Made by a program: the position numbers and the translations under genes | The notes under the pieces: generated by a model | What the model saw: only the letters and a program-made list of their open reading frames with translations | Told to the model about the DNA's origin: nothing | Databases searched by the model: none | Part shown: in pieces, positions 13,201-24,060 of the stretch | How positions within the stretch are numbered: position 1 is the stretch's first letter | Layout: each line of letters begins with the position of its first letter | Origin: Xylaria sp. FL1777 | Lineage: Eukaryota; Ascomycota; Sordariomycetes; Xylariales; Xylariaceae | DNA: 64,000 nt | NCBI GenBank assembly: GCA_022578965.1 | Contig: MU400524.1 | Span: forward strand, 372,001-436,000 | Direction of reading: 5' to 3'

Positions 13201-16200
13201 ATGTGCTGATATACCTTCAAGCCCATCTGGTTCGTCGATCTGCGTGTAAATATCTTGTACTCGCTGAACGAGTCGGTTTCTGTCATGAGTGCCCTCTTTG
13301 GACTCGTCGACTTGACGGATATGTTGTTCTAAATGAAAAAGCGCACGAGAATATGAGGAACAGTCTACTGCCCGTTGAGAGATCAGCTCAGCCGGGAAAG
13401 ACGCTAAGAAATTGGACACTTTCTCGATTCTGGCGGTCTCACTACTGGACGGGTTAGGGGTCAACCGTTTCAGATGAACCCAACGCATAGCATAATCGAG
13501 GAAGCCGAAGATGGCCTGATGATTATTAGTACGGGCTAAGTCTCAATAATCCACTACTCACCTCGCAGTAAAGCTTCCTATCTTCCCTTTCGGTAAAAGA
13601 CGCCTCAGCAGGAAGCTCGTGTTGCAAAACATTGAGCAACTCACGAAGCACAATCGTCCGTTCTTGTTCCTGAATCTCCTCACCGAGGAGTATATGCACG
13701 ACTAAGTAAGGGAAAAGAAACTCGGCGATTGACAAATCCTTCACTCGAATCAATCGACACAAAGGTTCGAATAGAAGCATGGCAAAGGGGTTTTGGGGTT
13801 TCCTAAGGCAATCAACCGTGAAGTTTCTCATCCAAATGCCGTATGGTTTTCCTGGGCTAAATATCGGGTATCCAATTTGCTTCTGATTCATAGGCACGAG
13901 CATGTATCTTGAGGTTAAGAAGGGGGTCAAGATCTCCTGTGCGCTTTGTGAAAGCGAACACCATCTCCTATACACCGCCTCGCCCTCCATAAGCCCTTCC
14001 ATTTTAACCGCTTCTGCAATGTTGCCTCTATCGAGAAGCTCTTGGATTGCGTACGACAAAAAGCCCTGAAGATTAGTGTCGGTAGCAGAGACAAAAGAGT
14101 TCACTAGTACTTTCTCTAGTAGGAAAAAGACAAACTCTGTAACCTGGTGCGAGTCTTCGAAGTTGCTTGTAACGATGATTTGGCTTTCTCCTCGAACAGC
14201 TTCAATACGATTTGGATCAAGACATCCGACCAGACCAATGCACTGGGCGCATAGGTCAGTGATTTCCCTGTGAAAGCCATTATATCTCGAGATACAGTCC
14301 AGGAGTGCCCTAACAAGATTAGAGACGATGGAGTCGGGTTGTTCGCTAACAGCAGACGCCTGTAGATAGCCCTGATGTCTCTGCAGATATTCGGCAAGGT
14401 CTCTTAAGGCATGCAAGACGACGCCTTCAGTTTCATGGTATATCCGTTCTGCGAATGAAAAGAAGGCAGTGCGATTGTCCACCGGGGTTCGTAATTTGCT
14501 AAGTCTAGATTCAACACTCGACAGCTCCTTGATATGGCTAAAGGATGGTAGTTTGCCAATGTATTTCTCAACTGTTGGCTGCTGCTTTTCTAGAAGAAAT
14601 TCGATCAAGTCTTTTGCAAGTCGCTGCGAGGCTTCCTCAAAGACAGACCAATACTGATTAACGAGATAGAAAGTCGTCTCAATTAGAATATCAACCTCAG
14701 ATTCCTCAAAGAAGAACATCATGGCAGCCCAGCATGAGAAAGCCGCTGTGCGAAGTTCGTCATGTGACAACGCCGCAAGTATGCATGCAGAGATCTATTC
14801 ACGCATTAGTATAACGCCCGTTGAGCCCGTCTGAATAGAATTACTACTGACTTGTGGACGTGCGATGCGAACGTCGTTCTTCCCTATCCGTATCATTTCT
14901 TCCATTGCTATAATACACCGCCTCCGCTCGTGAAACGGAGCTCGTATCACTGATACGTCATTAATAACATGTGTTAACTGAGCCATCAAGCCAAGAGCGT
15001 GGTAGTGCAAAAAACGGCCAGTTGAATGGGTCTTCTTTCTGGGCCCTCCATTAGCAATTAGGATCATGCTAGCCATTTGATTCAGTGCGTTCCGAATCTA
15101 TGAAAAGTCCTAGTTAGACGGTCGTAGCTTAAACCAGGTAACGTTGCTGGACCTTACATGTGGCTTGCGACTTTCATCTGCGTCGGCTGCAGCTTTCAAT
15201 ATATTAAACGTAGTCGCCAACGGTTCAATCTGAAGAAGGTCGGCAAGGCTAAACTCATCGAAGTGTGGGGAAATATGTCTTAGCAGAGACATTGTATATT
15301 CTTGAATATCTGCTGTTTCCTGGGTGAGCAAGAGGGCTAATATGCGGCCAAGATTGGCCTTATCAAGGCATGGCTGCCATGGCTCGGCCTCGTTGCGAAC
15401 TTCTGTAATCATTTGAATAACATCCTTTTTCTTGTTCAGAACAAGGTATGGAAGAGCGTAAGTCTGGATATGAAGTAGCAACTGGTCAAGACTTATGTCC
15501 TGCATTTCTGCTAGGAGTCGAGCGAGCTTTGGCTGAGCAATTATATCCCTGACTGCTAAATAGGCTAAGGAGCTCCAATAAAGTTCAAACAGTTGTCCAG
15601 GGGTGAGAGAACGGTGTCGTGCAATTTGAAGGATCTAACTATGAACTTAATAAATAAAGATTGGAAAAAACACTTCTCATCGACTTACCTCTGTGAACGC
15701 AGCGGCGGAGGCGACTGCACTTGGGTGGCCCAAGTATTCCACGAGCTTGACTAGAACGAGTATCAATTCATCGTCGGGTAGCACTCTTTATCATGTAAGC
15801 ATATGTTGTTCCACTTGCGCATAATCCTACCTACAATGACACATGAGACCAAGCTAGGATGCATGACTCCGTAAACTTGGGTTCATTTCGATCGGAGAGA
15901 TTCTTTAGGATGCCGAGCGCAATTCCTCTGTTTTTCTGGATGACAGCGTACTTAATACCAGGATGATCACGATAAGCAAGGAAAACAGCAAGTGTTCGTC
16001 TAATTTTTGTTAGCGATGAGCTTGCGAACCAATAGTGCATCTTACCCTGCAGCAATACGTAGCTCTCGCTGTGAGCTATGAAGCGACTTCAAACACCATT
16101 GCGCGGCTAAAGAGGTCTCCATGTCAATGAATTCCGAGGAATTGCAATGCTTAGCTATACGTCTCAATGCTACCATTGCCGCTACTCTTGGGTTTCGCGA

Positions 16201-18144
16201 TTCGGAAAATGTTTCAGTTTGTAATAAGCAGAGAAAGATCTCGATAGCAAACTTCTTCGCTGCCACGTCGATACATGTCGACGCATCGGGATTTTTCTCC
16301 AAAGTCCGACAAGCAGGGCAATTGAATCGAGGCACACCCTCGTCCTCAGAGGCGGTCATTGTGAGGGTTTCGTCGGCTGCGCAACATACGTCGGCAATTA
16401 GGTGAATGAGACGAACCTTATCTAAATCAGAAAGGCCCGGGTAAGTCGACCTGTGAGCTTCGTGAGAATCGAATCTCCATGACAAAGTCAAGCGATTGAC
16501 ATACTGAAGGGCAATTGAGTAGTCGGCTAGAGTGTTCCGTGGTTCTGTCCCGACAAGTCTCCATAAGAGGCTGGTTATTTTAGGTAATACTTGTGGAGGG
16601 CCTGTCTTCCTGCGCTTCGATTGGGGTTCCAAGTCTACGGCTTCCGCCGAACAGATAGCCATCCCGTTTATACAGCGTCGAATATCGGGATCGAGAAATT
16701 TATCTGGTTGGACGATGGGGTCTAACGACGCCGGAGGAGGATCACGCGCCATCCGACGTAGTAGTTCCAAGCTCCTCTATGCCGGTTTAGCACTTGAAGA
16801 TATGTACAGGGTTCTTATCTAACTTACCCATAGATCGGTTTCGGTGGGAATAATCCTCTCGTAACTTATTGGCTTTTCAGTGACCGGGATTATATGCGAT
16901 ATTGCAAGGTGAGACACCGTCTTGAATGACAGACATGCTTCTGATATCTTTATTACGGTTACACTTAGTAATTGATCGTCAACGCCCGTCATATTTGCAA
17001 GCTCGGGGGCTGTTTGTCGTTGACTAAGCACCTCCGCGCAGAGGTGAACTAGAAGGATGTAAGCCTTCTCTTCAACAAGCATATCATTGTTTATTAAATG
17101 TTTCATAGTGTCGAGGATTTGTATTGTATGGCGCAAGAACTGTGGCAAGTAAGAGCTAGAAAACTGTTGCCATCGATTTTGTGTGGCATTCAGACGTATG
17201 GTAGCATCTATCATCCATGGAATCGCTTCTTGGAATAAAGGGGGGGTATTAGAGCTTAGCTGATATTCCACCAAAGGAATGGATAAAAGCGATAAAAGGT
17301 CTAAGGCATGCCGCAGCGCATGAGACGCAAGTTTTATAGAGTAAGTGCACTGCTCTTGAAGAGATCGGAGCTGGCCGCAACCGAGAGACTCGAGGAGACC
17401 GTCCTGGGGTAACCGCAGCTTAAGGAGAGGGTCACGATTGGTAGAACAAGGCAATCCGGCTAGGTAAGATTGAATACCTTCCGCACTCATTAGCTAACGA
17501 AAGCACAAAGTTATTCAGGTCGACAAACTGTCAAAATTGTTCCGAAGATAAGCCAGAAACTGGGGGAGATGTGGCCACAGGCTATTTGATCGGGCCGCTG
17601 TCAAGTAAAGTTCGCCAAAAAATCCCTTGATTGAGACGGCCAAATCGGCACATAAGCTATTTCCAAGCAATTTAAGGATCTTGGGAAATATCCAAATCCA
17701 AAGTGGTTCGCGGCCCCGGAAGAGAAATGCGCCGTTGTTAACAGTGAAGAGGAGGACTTCGGGGGTCTCGTTGACAGTGATCTTTAGGAAATTAATGGCC
17801 CTCACAGCATCGGCGACAAGCTGTGACGTGTTGGCAAAAGGTTCATCCCACTTAAGGCCCTCTAACACAACACGAGCATAGACGTAGATGAGCATGTGGT
17901 TGTGCTCAACCCTGTCTTGATGTGAAGAGAGAAGACTAGGCTCATTCTTGACTTTCTCGATGGCAGCAAACAGTGTCCGAAGCTCTGCGGTCTCGTCCGG
18001 GCGAGAAGATCTAGCAGAAGTCGAGATGTTTTCGACCAATTGGGCAGCCAAGGTCGACGGCGGAGGGGCGTTATGATCCATGACGCCGTTGTTGAAGGTC
18101 TCGCGACCATTGAGCATGGTTCTGCCGTGAGATGTGGGCGCCAT
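10227..18144 (-). CDS. uvsB: ATR/Mec1-family checkpoint kinase (UvsB/MUS-9 type)
   Basis: A PI3K-like protein kinase that senses RPA-coated single-stranded DNA and starts the replication and damage checkpoint. I infer eleven exons: 17529-18144, 16828-17477, 16046-16776, 15835-15999, 15689-15785, 15158-15634, 14852-15097, 13562-14794, 13041-13515, 12506-12989 and 10227-12456. Phases agree throughout and give about 2467 residues, the usual ATR length. The N-terminal two thirds are HEAT-like and include a UME-type block (DELILVLVKLVEYLGHPSAV, ~15700-15785), followed by the FAT region. The kinase domain shows the catalytic loop GLGDRHGENVLLE and the activation loop HVDFNCLFDKG. The protein ends in a FATC-type tail, AMYIGWCPFL. 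The FATC sequence, the VDFNCLFDKG loop and the length favour ATR over ATM/Tel1. The ATG at 18144 is the first in frame. Confidence 0.93.
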
Positions 18145-18683
18145 GTTTTTATGACCCTTGTTTTTCCTCTCCCTTTTCTTCCCTACTCTTCCCTACTCTT
18201 CCCTATTCCCACAGCAACAAGATGCCGAGGTCAGCACCTAGGACAAACAAAAGACGCTGACGGCTCCTATATACAGCAGCCCATCAAGCTGGCGGAGGAC
18301 GAGACGCGTTTAGACGCGAGCCAGGTGTCACGGAACCACGTGAGAAATCGATAATTGGGGGGGGGTTTCCCATTAATCTTGTCAGGTGGTACGATGCTTC
18401 TTGGCAGCCGGTCACGGGTGTCACTGCTAAACTGAGTTAGTAGGTAGAGCTCGTTGCCGCCGAAGCTATTGTGGGTCTTTTGCCCCCCTCTTAACATGCT
18501 ACTAATGATGATCTGATTGTTATCGACTTCTCAGCTGCCATCCTTCCAACTGTGTACAGAGCATACCTATCGCGAATTCTCTGCTACCTACCTATTTATA
18601 CCACAACCCTTTTACGCTTGGTAAATCCTCGACATCCCGATATCTCGATATCCCGTCTATTTTTACCGCCCAATCGTCCAACG
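18145..18683. promoter_or_regulatory. Divergent promoter region, ATR kinase / COX16
   Basis: 539 bp between two divergent starts. It contains CTTCCCTACTCTTCCCTACTC pyrimidine repeats near the ATR start and a pyrimidine-rich leader before COX16. No canonical TATA box stands out. Confidence 0.5.
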
Positions 18684-19094
18684 ATGGCCATTTTCCAATC
18701 GAAGAAATATCGAGGTGCCGCTGAGGCAGGCACTTTCGCTGCCAAGTACCGCATAATGATGGCTAAACACCCATTTCTTCTTTTCGGGTTGCCTTTCATG
18801 TCCGTAATTGTAGCGGGTTCGTTTATGCTCACCCCCGCCACGGCCGTCCGGTACGAACGCCATGACCGAAAAGTCCGACAACTCACCCGAGACGAGGAGC
18901 TGGGAGTCGGCAAGGGAGGGAGGAAAGTTAACATCAAAGACGAATACTACGTAGGGCTTCCATTATAGATGTGCCTGGGTTGCAGAACGCTGACGTACGA
19001 CGCGCTTTTCTAGAGACTGGCTGCAAAGGACCTCGACGATTGGGAACAGAAACGCGTCAAGAGACTCCCAGGGGAGAATGACGGCATCCTATAA
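18684..19094 (+). CDS. COX16: Cytochrome c oxidase assembly protein Cox16
   Basis: A small mitochondrial inner-membrane protein needed for complex IV assembly (Cox1/Cox2 joining). Two exons: 18684-18950 and 19014-19094, with an intron at 18951-19013 (GTAGGG...TCTAG). The product is about 115 residues. It has the Cox16 hallmark RIMMAKHPFLLFGLPFMSVI with its single membrane helix, then the charged block RYERHDRKVRQLTRDEEL. The second exon supplies the conserved tail RLAAKDLDDWEQKRVKRLPG. Read without splicing, the ORF stops early after EYYVGLPL, so the intron is needed for a normal family C-terminus. Confidence 0.93.
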
Positions 19095-22000
19095 ATGTCC
19101 TAGGGGCCGCGTTTCTTCAGTAGCGGGGTTCTACTTCGAACGTTCTCCATTACGTACAATAGTCGTGTCCATCAGAGCTTGCTGGCGTTGATCAGTCATA
19201 TCGACGGTATAATCTTTGCGAAATGCAGGACTTTATCTCTGATGCACCAATATCAAAAGCGAGAGGCGTCAGCTGATTCTAATGGATCATATGAGGTGCT
19301 TCGAACCACGTCCTGTACGCATATGATCCTCGGACCAATTCCTTCGGTGTGTCAACACTTGGCGGTGGGCTAATACGAAAGACACGCAGCGAGTCTAAGA
19401 ATCATTTAGACGAGATATCAGTCTAATATCTCTGACGCCGTTATAGTCGTATGCTGAAGGTTCAGAGCTGCCTAGCCTAAGCGCCTCAGCTATTCATCAT
19501 GGTACAATTTACGATATCCATAACTTGAGAGTGCATCGACTCCCCGGTATCATAAAACTGTCTTCCAAAGCTTCGTTCTATACCAACAGATTCTACTTTG
19601 CGTCACGCATCGTCATCAGTACACGAGTAGCTGCGGTAGGAAAGTGAGCTTGAGTCATAGCTATATTCAATCACCATGAGCTATACCGCTATACAGCGAC
19701 TTAGTCAGAATATCACTAATCAGATAAACCTTTCGCCGAGTTTGGGGCATCAATTATTGCCTTTTTCTTGGCAGCCGGGGGTGCTCGGTGTTCGGTATGT
19801 GCTCCGTTTGTGTGGAGGTTTAATAACGGATGTGATCATGTAATCATGATTTAGATTTAACAAGATAGACGGCTATCCTGAATCATGAACATTGTCTGAT
19901 AAGCAATAAGCTTTGCCAAGATTTGTAACCAACATCGGATTGTTAATCCAACGCAAGGCCCGACTCGTATTTCCCATAAGTGTGCCGGGTAAGTGGGTGA
20001 CCACCGGAACCTTGGACTAGTGTGAATAGGATTCGAACCTATCTATACCCATTTACCCGTGGCCCAACATCTCCGTCTGATGGAGTAGCTTCTTACAAGT
20101 CTTTTATCAAAGAGTTGTATAGCCACGTGGATAGAGCTGATAGATATCTTTATGCCAGCCTTGCTCATGCACTGCTACTGTACCAGTATAGGTATATGAT
20201 AGTAGAGGTGTTTTCGTTCGCTTCATGTTTCTTTAGCCGCATTTTTTTGCAGCAAAGGTTTTATCATGGACTTACACATGTACCTACTGTAACGTCCTTC
20301 AGCGTCCTCACCTCATCTTTTAGCAAGCTTCTGCAACCCATCGTTTATTCGGTATAGTTCAGCCTAGTGTACACTATCTGAGGTAGTGTAGTGGTAGTAA
20401 GCGGTAGATATTATAATAGACTTGCAACCACTATGGGCGGTTGGTATTCTTACCAACTTAATCTACAGCTACAAGTAAGCTATTATTCGGAAAGGACCCA
20501 AGTGCATGCTCGGATTCTCGCACCAACCTCGTACCAACTAAAAGTGCCGAAAGACCCATCTATCTAGTTTGTCTCTAAGTTATCGCTAAATATCCAGCGA
20601 GTACCAATAGCGTTATCAGGAATCGAACTCGACTCACTAGTTACCTAGCTCACTCACTCAGTCTGACATCAGCAAGACGCCTCTACCCACTGAATGAGGG
20701 AATGGCTATGAAACTCAAGCGCCTCAGATTCTCTGATATGGAGGGGTAAGCATACCAACGTACTGTAGATCACTACAGTGTGTAGTTCATAGCCAGACCC
20801 TATGACTTCAATCCTGCAGACATCTGCATAGCTCCGCACTCTACATACGGTATGCAGCACATTACGTGCCCACGTTGCAGCAGAGAATTCGTTATATCAT
20901 CATCGCGAAGATCGTCTGCGACGTGTTTCGCAAGGGAAGGTCATCGTCGCGTGGGTGACAATAGGTCTTTTCCTGCAGCGCGGCCAGGTTAAGGCCGATG
21001 GTGGTCATCACGTCTGATCTTGGCGGCGGAAGAGACGGACAATAGTCTCAAGGTCACGGCCGAAGGTGCTAAACAGGTTCCAGAATGGACTCTTCTCCAT
21101 CCCCACATCGCCCAACCATCGTTCTCCATCAACAGGGATCTGCATGATCTACCCTCCCACACTGATGGGATGACGCCATGATAGATGCGGCCTAGCCTGT
21201 GGTTTTTTTGGGATCATGCGCTCATTGTGACCAGGGGGGATTCCCAAGCATCCGGGCCTGCCAAGGAGAAACAAGCCAGGCAATTGTGTGCGAGAAGAAT
21301 AAAACCAAGTAACGGGCTAGGTATGTGGTGTGCTGGACACGGAAAGACAAACTCGGTAGCTTCGATGGTACGTTCTTAATGATTTCGGCAGAAGACGCCT
21401 CAACGAGGAGTCCCAAACATATTTAATGTATTATTCATGTAACCGTCTCCGGTGAGCTCGGCTCCGGCGGACTGGGGCGTAAAAAGAACGGCACAGGTGC
21501 GGCTGTACTAACATGATACATGTTGGTCTCGTACTATTGGGAGTAGTGTCCCAAACCTTCTATAAGTAGGTAATTACTCTGACGGTTACCAGGTTACCAC
21601 GCCAGCGCCATGCCCGAACCACACGGCGGATGAGCCAAGCATTTGAGATAAGTGGTTCAACTGAGTGTAGGTAAGTATGTAGATAAGCTGCTCTTGGTGC
21701 CCGACGTAGCCCCAGCTGAAGTCATTGGCAAGGCATGCCGAGTGCCACAGGGCGCCAGCTTCGGTTAACAATGACGCATTCAGTCTCGCTTTGCAGACCG
21801 AGCGATCGAAAACTCGGATGAGAAATCGTAACTTTTTAACTTCCATGGCGCAAGTATAACGCTTCTGTTTGTCAGCATCTCCCCTGCAAGGCACCATCCC
21901 TCCCCTCACCCTCAGCATAACAGTTCTGCAAGGCACCGGGTTCCACACACTCGGCTTATATCTATCTAGCCTGTTCACGAGTACAGAGGACAAGGGCATA

Positions 22001-22271
22001 TCTGCAGGAACCAGGCGATCCTAACAGACTCGGTTGGCATATTAATAAACCAACCCACCCCCATTGCCTGGTGGACATGGTCTCTCGGACTTGGACCGTC
22101 TAGACATTAGTTCTCCAGGTTTTTCCTCTATTTATCGAGACCGTTTCCCCAGCCCTTGGTCTCTGGCTCTAGTGAGATCCAGTCAGGCCATATGTACTCT
22201 CTTTCACTCTAGAAAGATAGATACTCTCTAGCTTGTGCTGGTCCCAGCGTTGACCGCCTGGCCTCATCACA
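19095..22271. other. 3.2-kb gene-free stretch
   Basis: No gene could be supported on either strand; all ORFs are short and lack recognisable sequence. It contains a tRNA-like T-arm on the minus strand at 20026-20042 (stem ATAGG/CCTAT, loop TTCGAAT), the second SINE-like fragment at 20604-20646 and short palindromes such as TTGGTATTCTTACCAA (~20441-20456). It looks like old, decayed repeat sequence. The last ~200 bp should be the leader and promoter of the 22272 gene. Confidence 0.5.
20604..20646 (-). repeat. Degenerate SINE-like fragment, copy 2
   Basis: Resembles 3565-3609. On the minus strand it reads GAGTTCGATTCC, close to the consensus pol III B box. No complete tRNA-like fold or A box was found, so this is a fragment at best. 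Confidence 0.3.
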
Positions 22272-22907
22272 ATGGCATCCATAACGAAGTCATCGTTCTT
22301 TCACAAGAAGTCAAAGAACGGCTTCTGCAAGCCGAGCAACCCGGAAGAACAAACTCATATACGCAAATGGAGTTCTTCCAGCACAATTTCTCAAGCTTCC
22401 TCCGGAAGCCCTCGTCGCCTCAGAGCCGACAGCTTCAACCCTCTTTCTCTACATCCGCCACTTAATCTCAACACCTCCCCCCATGTCACGCCTGAGTATG
22501 ACATAGTGCGATATCAAGAAGACGAAGAACGCGAGTCCCGCTTTTTCAACCAGACACGCTATGCCGAAGATCATATCCAAGACCTGGCGGAGTACTCGCC
22601 TATCAAGGGCAAAAACTGCTACTTTGAGGGCTCGAAGACCAGACCCTATCAATACGATCAGGACTCCCAATGGCCCTTAAAGGACTGGCAGACCATCCCA
22701 CCCGGCTTATCTGAGCCCGGCTCAGCAAACTCATCCACAGTCTCATCACCCACTCGAGCCGATATTCCCCGGCGACGAAACGCAGATTGGATGCACGACA
22801 GCGATGTCTTCGTCAAGCGTGGGGCGTGGAAGCGTCGGGGCATCGTCTTCGAACTCAACGAAGAGAATGAAGAACTGCAAGAGCAGCATTTCGAACTACC
22901 CGAATAG
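22272..22907 (+). CDS. Unknown 211-residue protein, Ser/Pro-rich with a basic C-terminal motif
   Basis: Single-exon ORF from the ATG at 22272. It has no signal peptide or membrane helix. The N-terminal half is Ser/Pro-rich and likely disordered (KWSSSSTISQASSGSPRRLR). The middle holds TPEYDIVRYQEDEERESRFF and YSPIKGKNCYFEG. Near the C-terminus, after a Ser/Thr stretch, is DSDVFVKRGAWKRRGIVFEL followed by a Glu-rich coil. The last motif looks like a conserved short fungal block, but I cannot name the family. The absence of introns and a continuous 636-nt frame make it a likely real gene; the product stays hypothetical. Confidence 0.6.
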   Translation: MASITKSSFFHKKSKNGFCKPSNPEEQTHIRKWSSSSTISQASSGSPRRLRADSFNPLSLHPPLNLNTSPHVTPEYDIVRYQEDEERESRFFNQTRYAEDHIQDLAEYSPIKGKNCYFEGSKTRPYQYDQDSQWPLKDWQTIPPGLSEPGSANSSTVSSPTRADIPRRRNADWMHDSDVFVKRGAWKRRGIVFELNEENEELQEQHFELPE

Positions 22908-24060
22908 ACGACTATGCACATTACTCCTTCACTCTTAGTCATCTATCCATCTATTCATCTAATACTTTGAGACCATCCACTTACACACACGGCATAACGA
23001 CCTCAACACATATACGATCTTTAACATAGTTCACCATTTCTTCGACCAATGTGTATCACCATTTTCTTAACACGACATCACATCTTATCTAATGTTATAC
23101 ACGAGGCGCACGGTTTGATCTAGGAGAGGAACACAACGGAAGACTCGGGTCATTTTCGAGACAAGACAATCTCTGTACCACCATCACCATCGGGATATCT
23201 TCCATCTATCTATCTACATATAATCTGTTATGATTTTGCATTTAGCCGGCGCGCAAGGGACAGGGGTTTGGGTTAAGATACCAATTTGAAAATTTTAGCA
23301 TACAAAATGGCGTATGCATGCAGGTGGTGGGAACCTCTCGGATTATCCCAATTCAAAATGGGCAAGGTCTGTTAAAATTGAATCATATTTTTTTCACTCG
23401 AACACTCAAATCCGTCCTGGATCATTACTTCTTCGTCAATGTGAACGTGAATGTGAAGGCGTAAAGTTATCTCCTGTCATCGGCGGGTTGAGTAGACTCA
23501 GACAGATGACCACGCTGGTCTCAAAAGTCTGTCTCAAGGGATAGATGACAGAACGCCACCTGCGTAGACGCGAAAAATACAGGAGAATAATTCCGACTAA
23601 GATCTATCCCTCACCATCTCTTACCTATTTCGTCTGCCGTCTTGGCCTCAGTGTAACGGAACCCAAGCCCGGGAGACCGGAGCCATCCCGGACGACAAGA
23701 ACACCTATCATTACTGTAATCACGAAGCGTCATAACCGTAATAAGTTGGTTAACACTCAGGGCCGTGGTGATCGAACCGTTGGGGGCCCCCTTATCGCAG
23801 AAGTCCCAACTATTAAACCGCTTTTGGCCGTTTGCTGTCTTTGTATTTGAGTAGACAGTTCGTCGTATCTCATCGCTGCCTTTTTCGAACTATTGTCCTC
23901 CATTTCTAGGATACTCTTGATCTGTCTCGTCTGACTCGTCGCAGGATTACTTTTACTCTGCGGTGGGTAACTGGTTCTCAATTTGATGGCGTTCACATTA
24001 GCCTCTAGCTCACTCATAGAAGAGAAGCAGTATTGCATACAATACTCTCTACTACTGCTG
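22908..24060. other. Intergenic between convergent genes
   Basis: 1.15 kb carrying the 3' flanks of the 22272 gene and of the second NLR. No coding or RNA feature was recognised. Confidence 0.45.

Noticed and set aside
20026..20042. Possible tRNA gene on the minus strand (perfect T-arm ATAGG-TTCGAAT-CCTAT)
   Set aside because: The matching 5' acceptor strand for TCACACT, the anticodon arm and the D arm were not found at the required distance.
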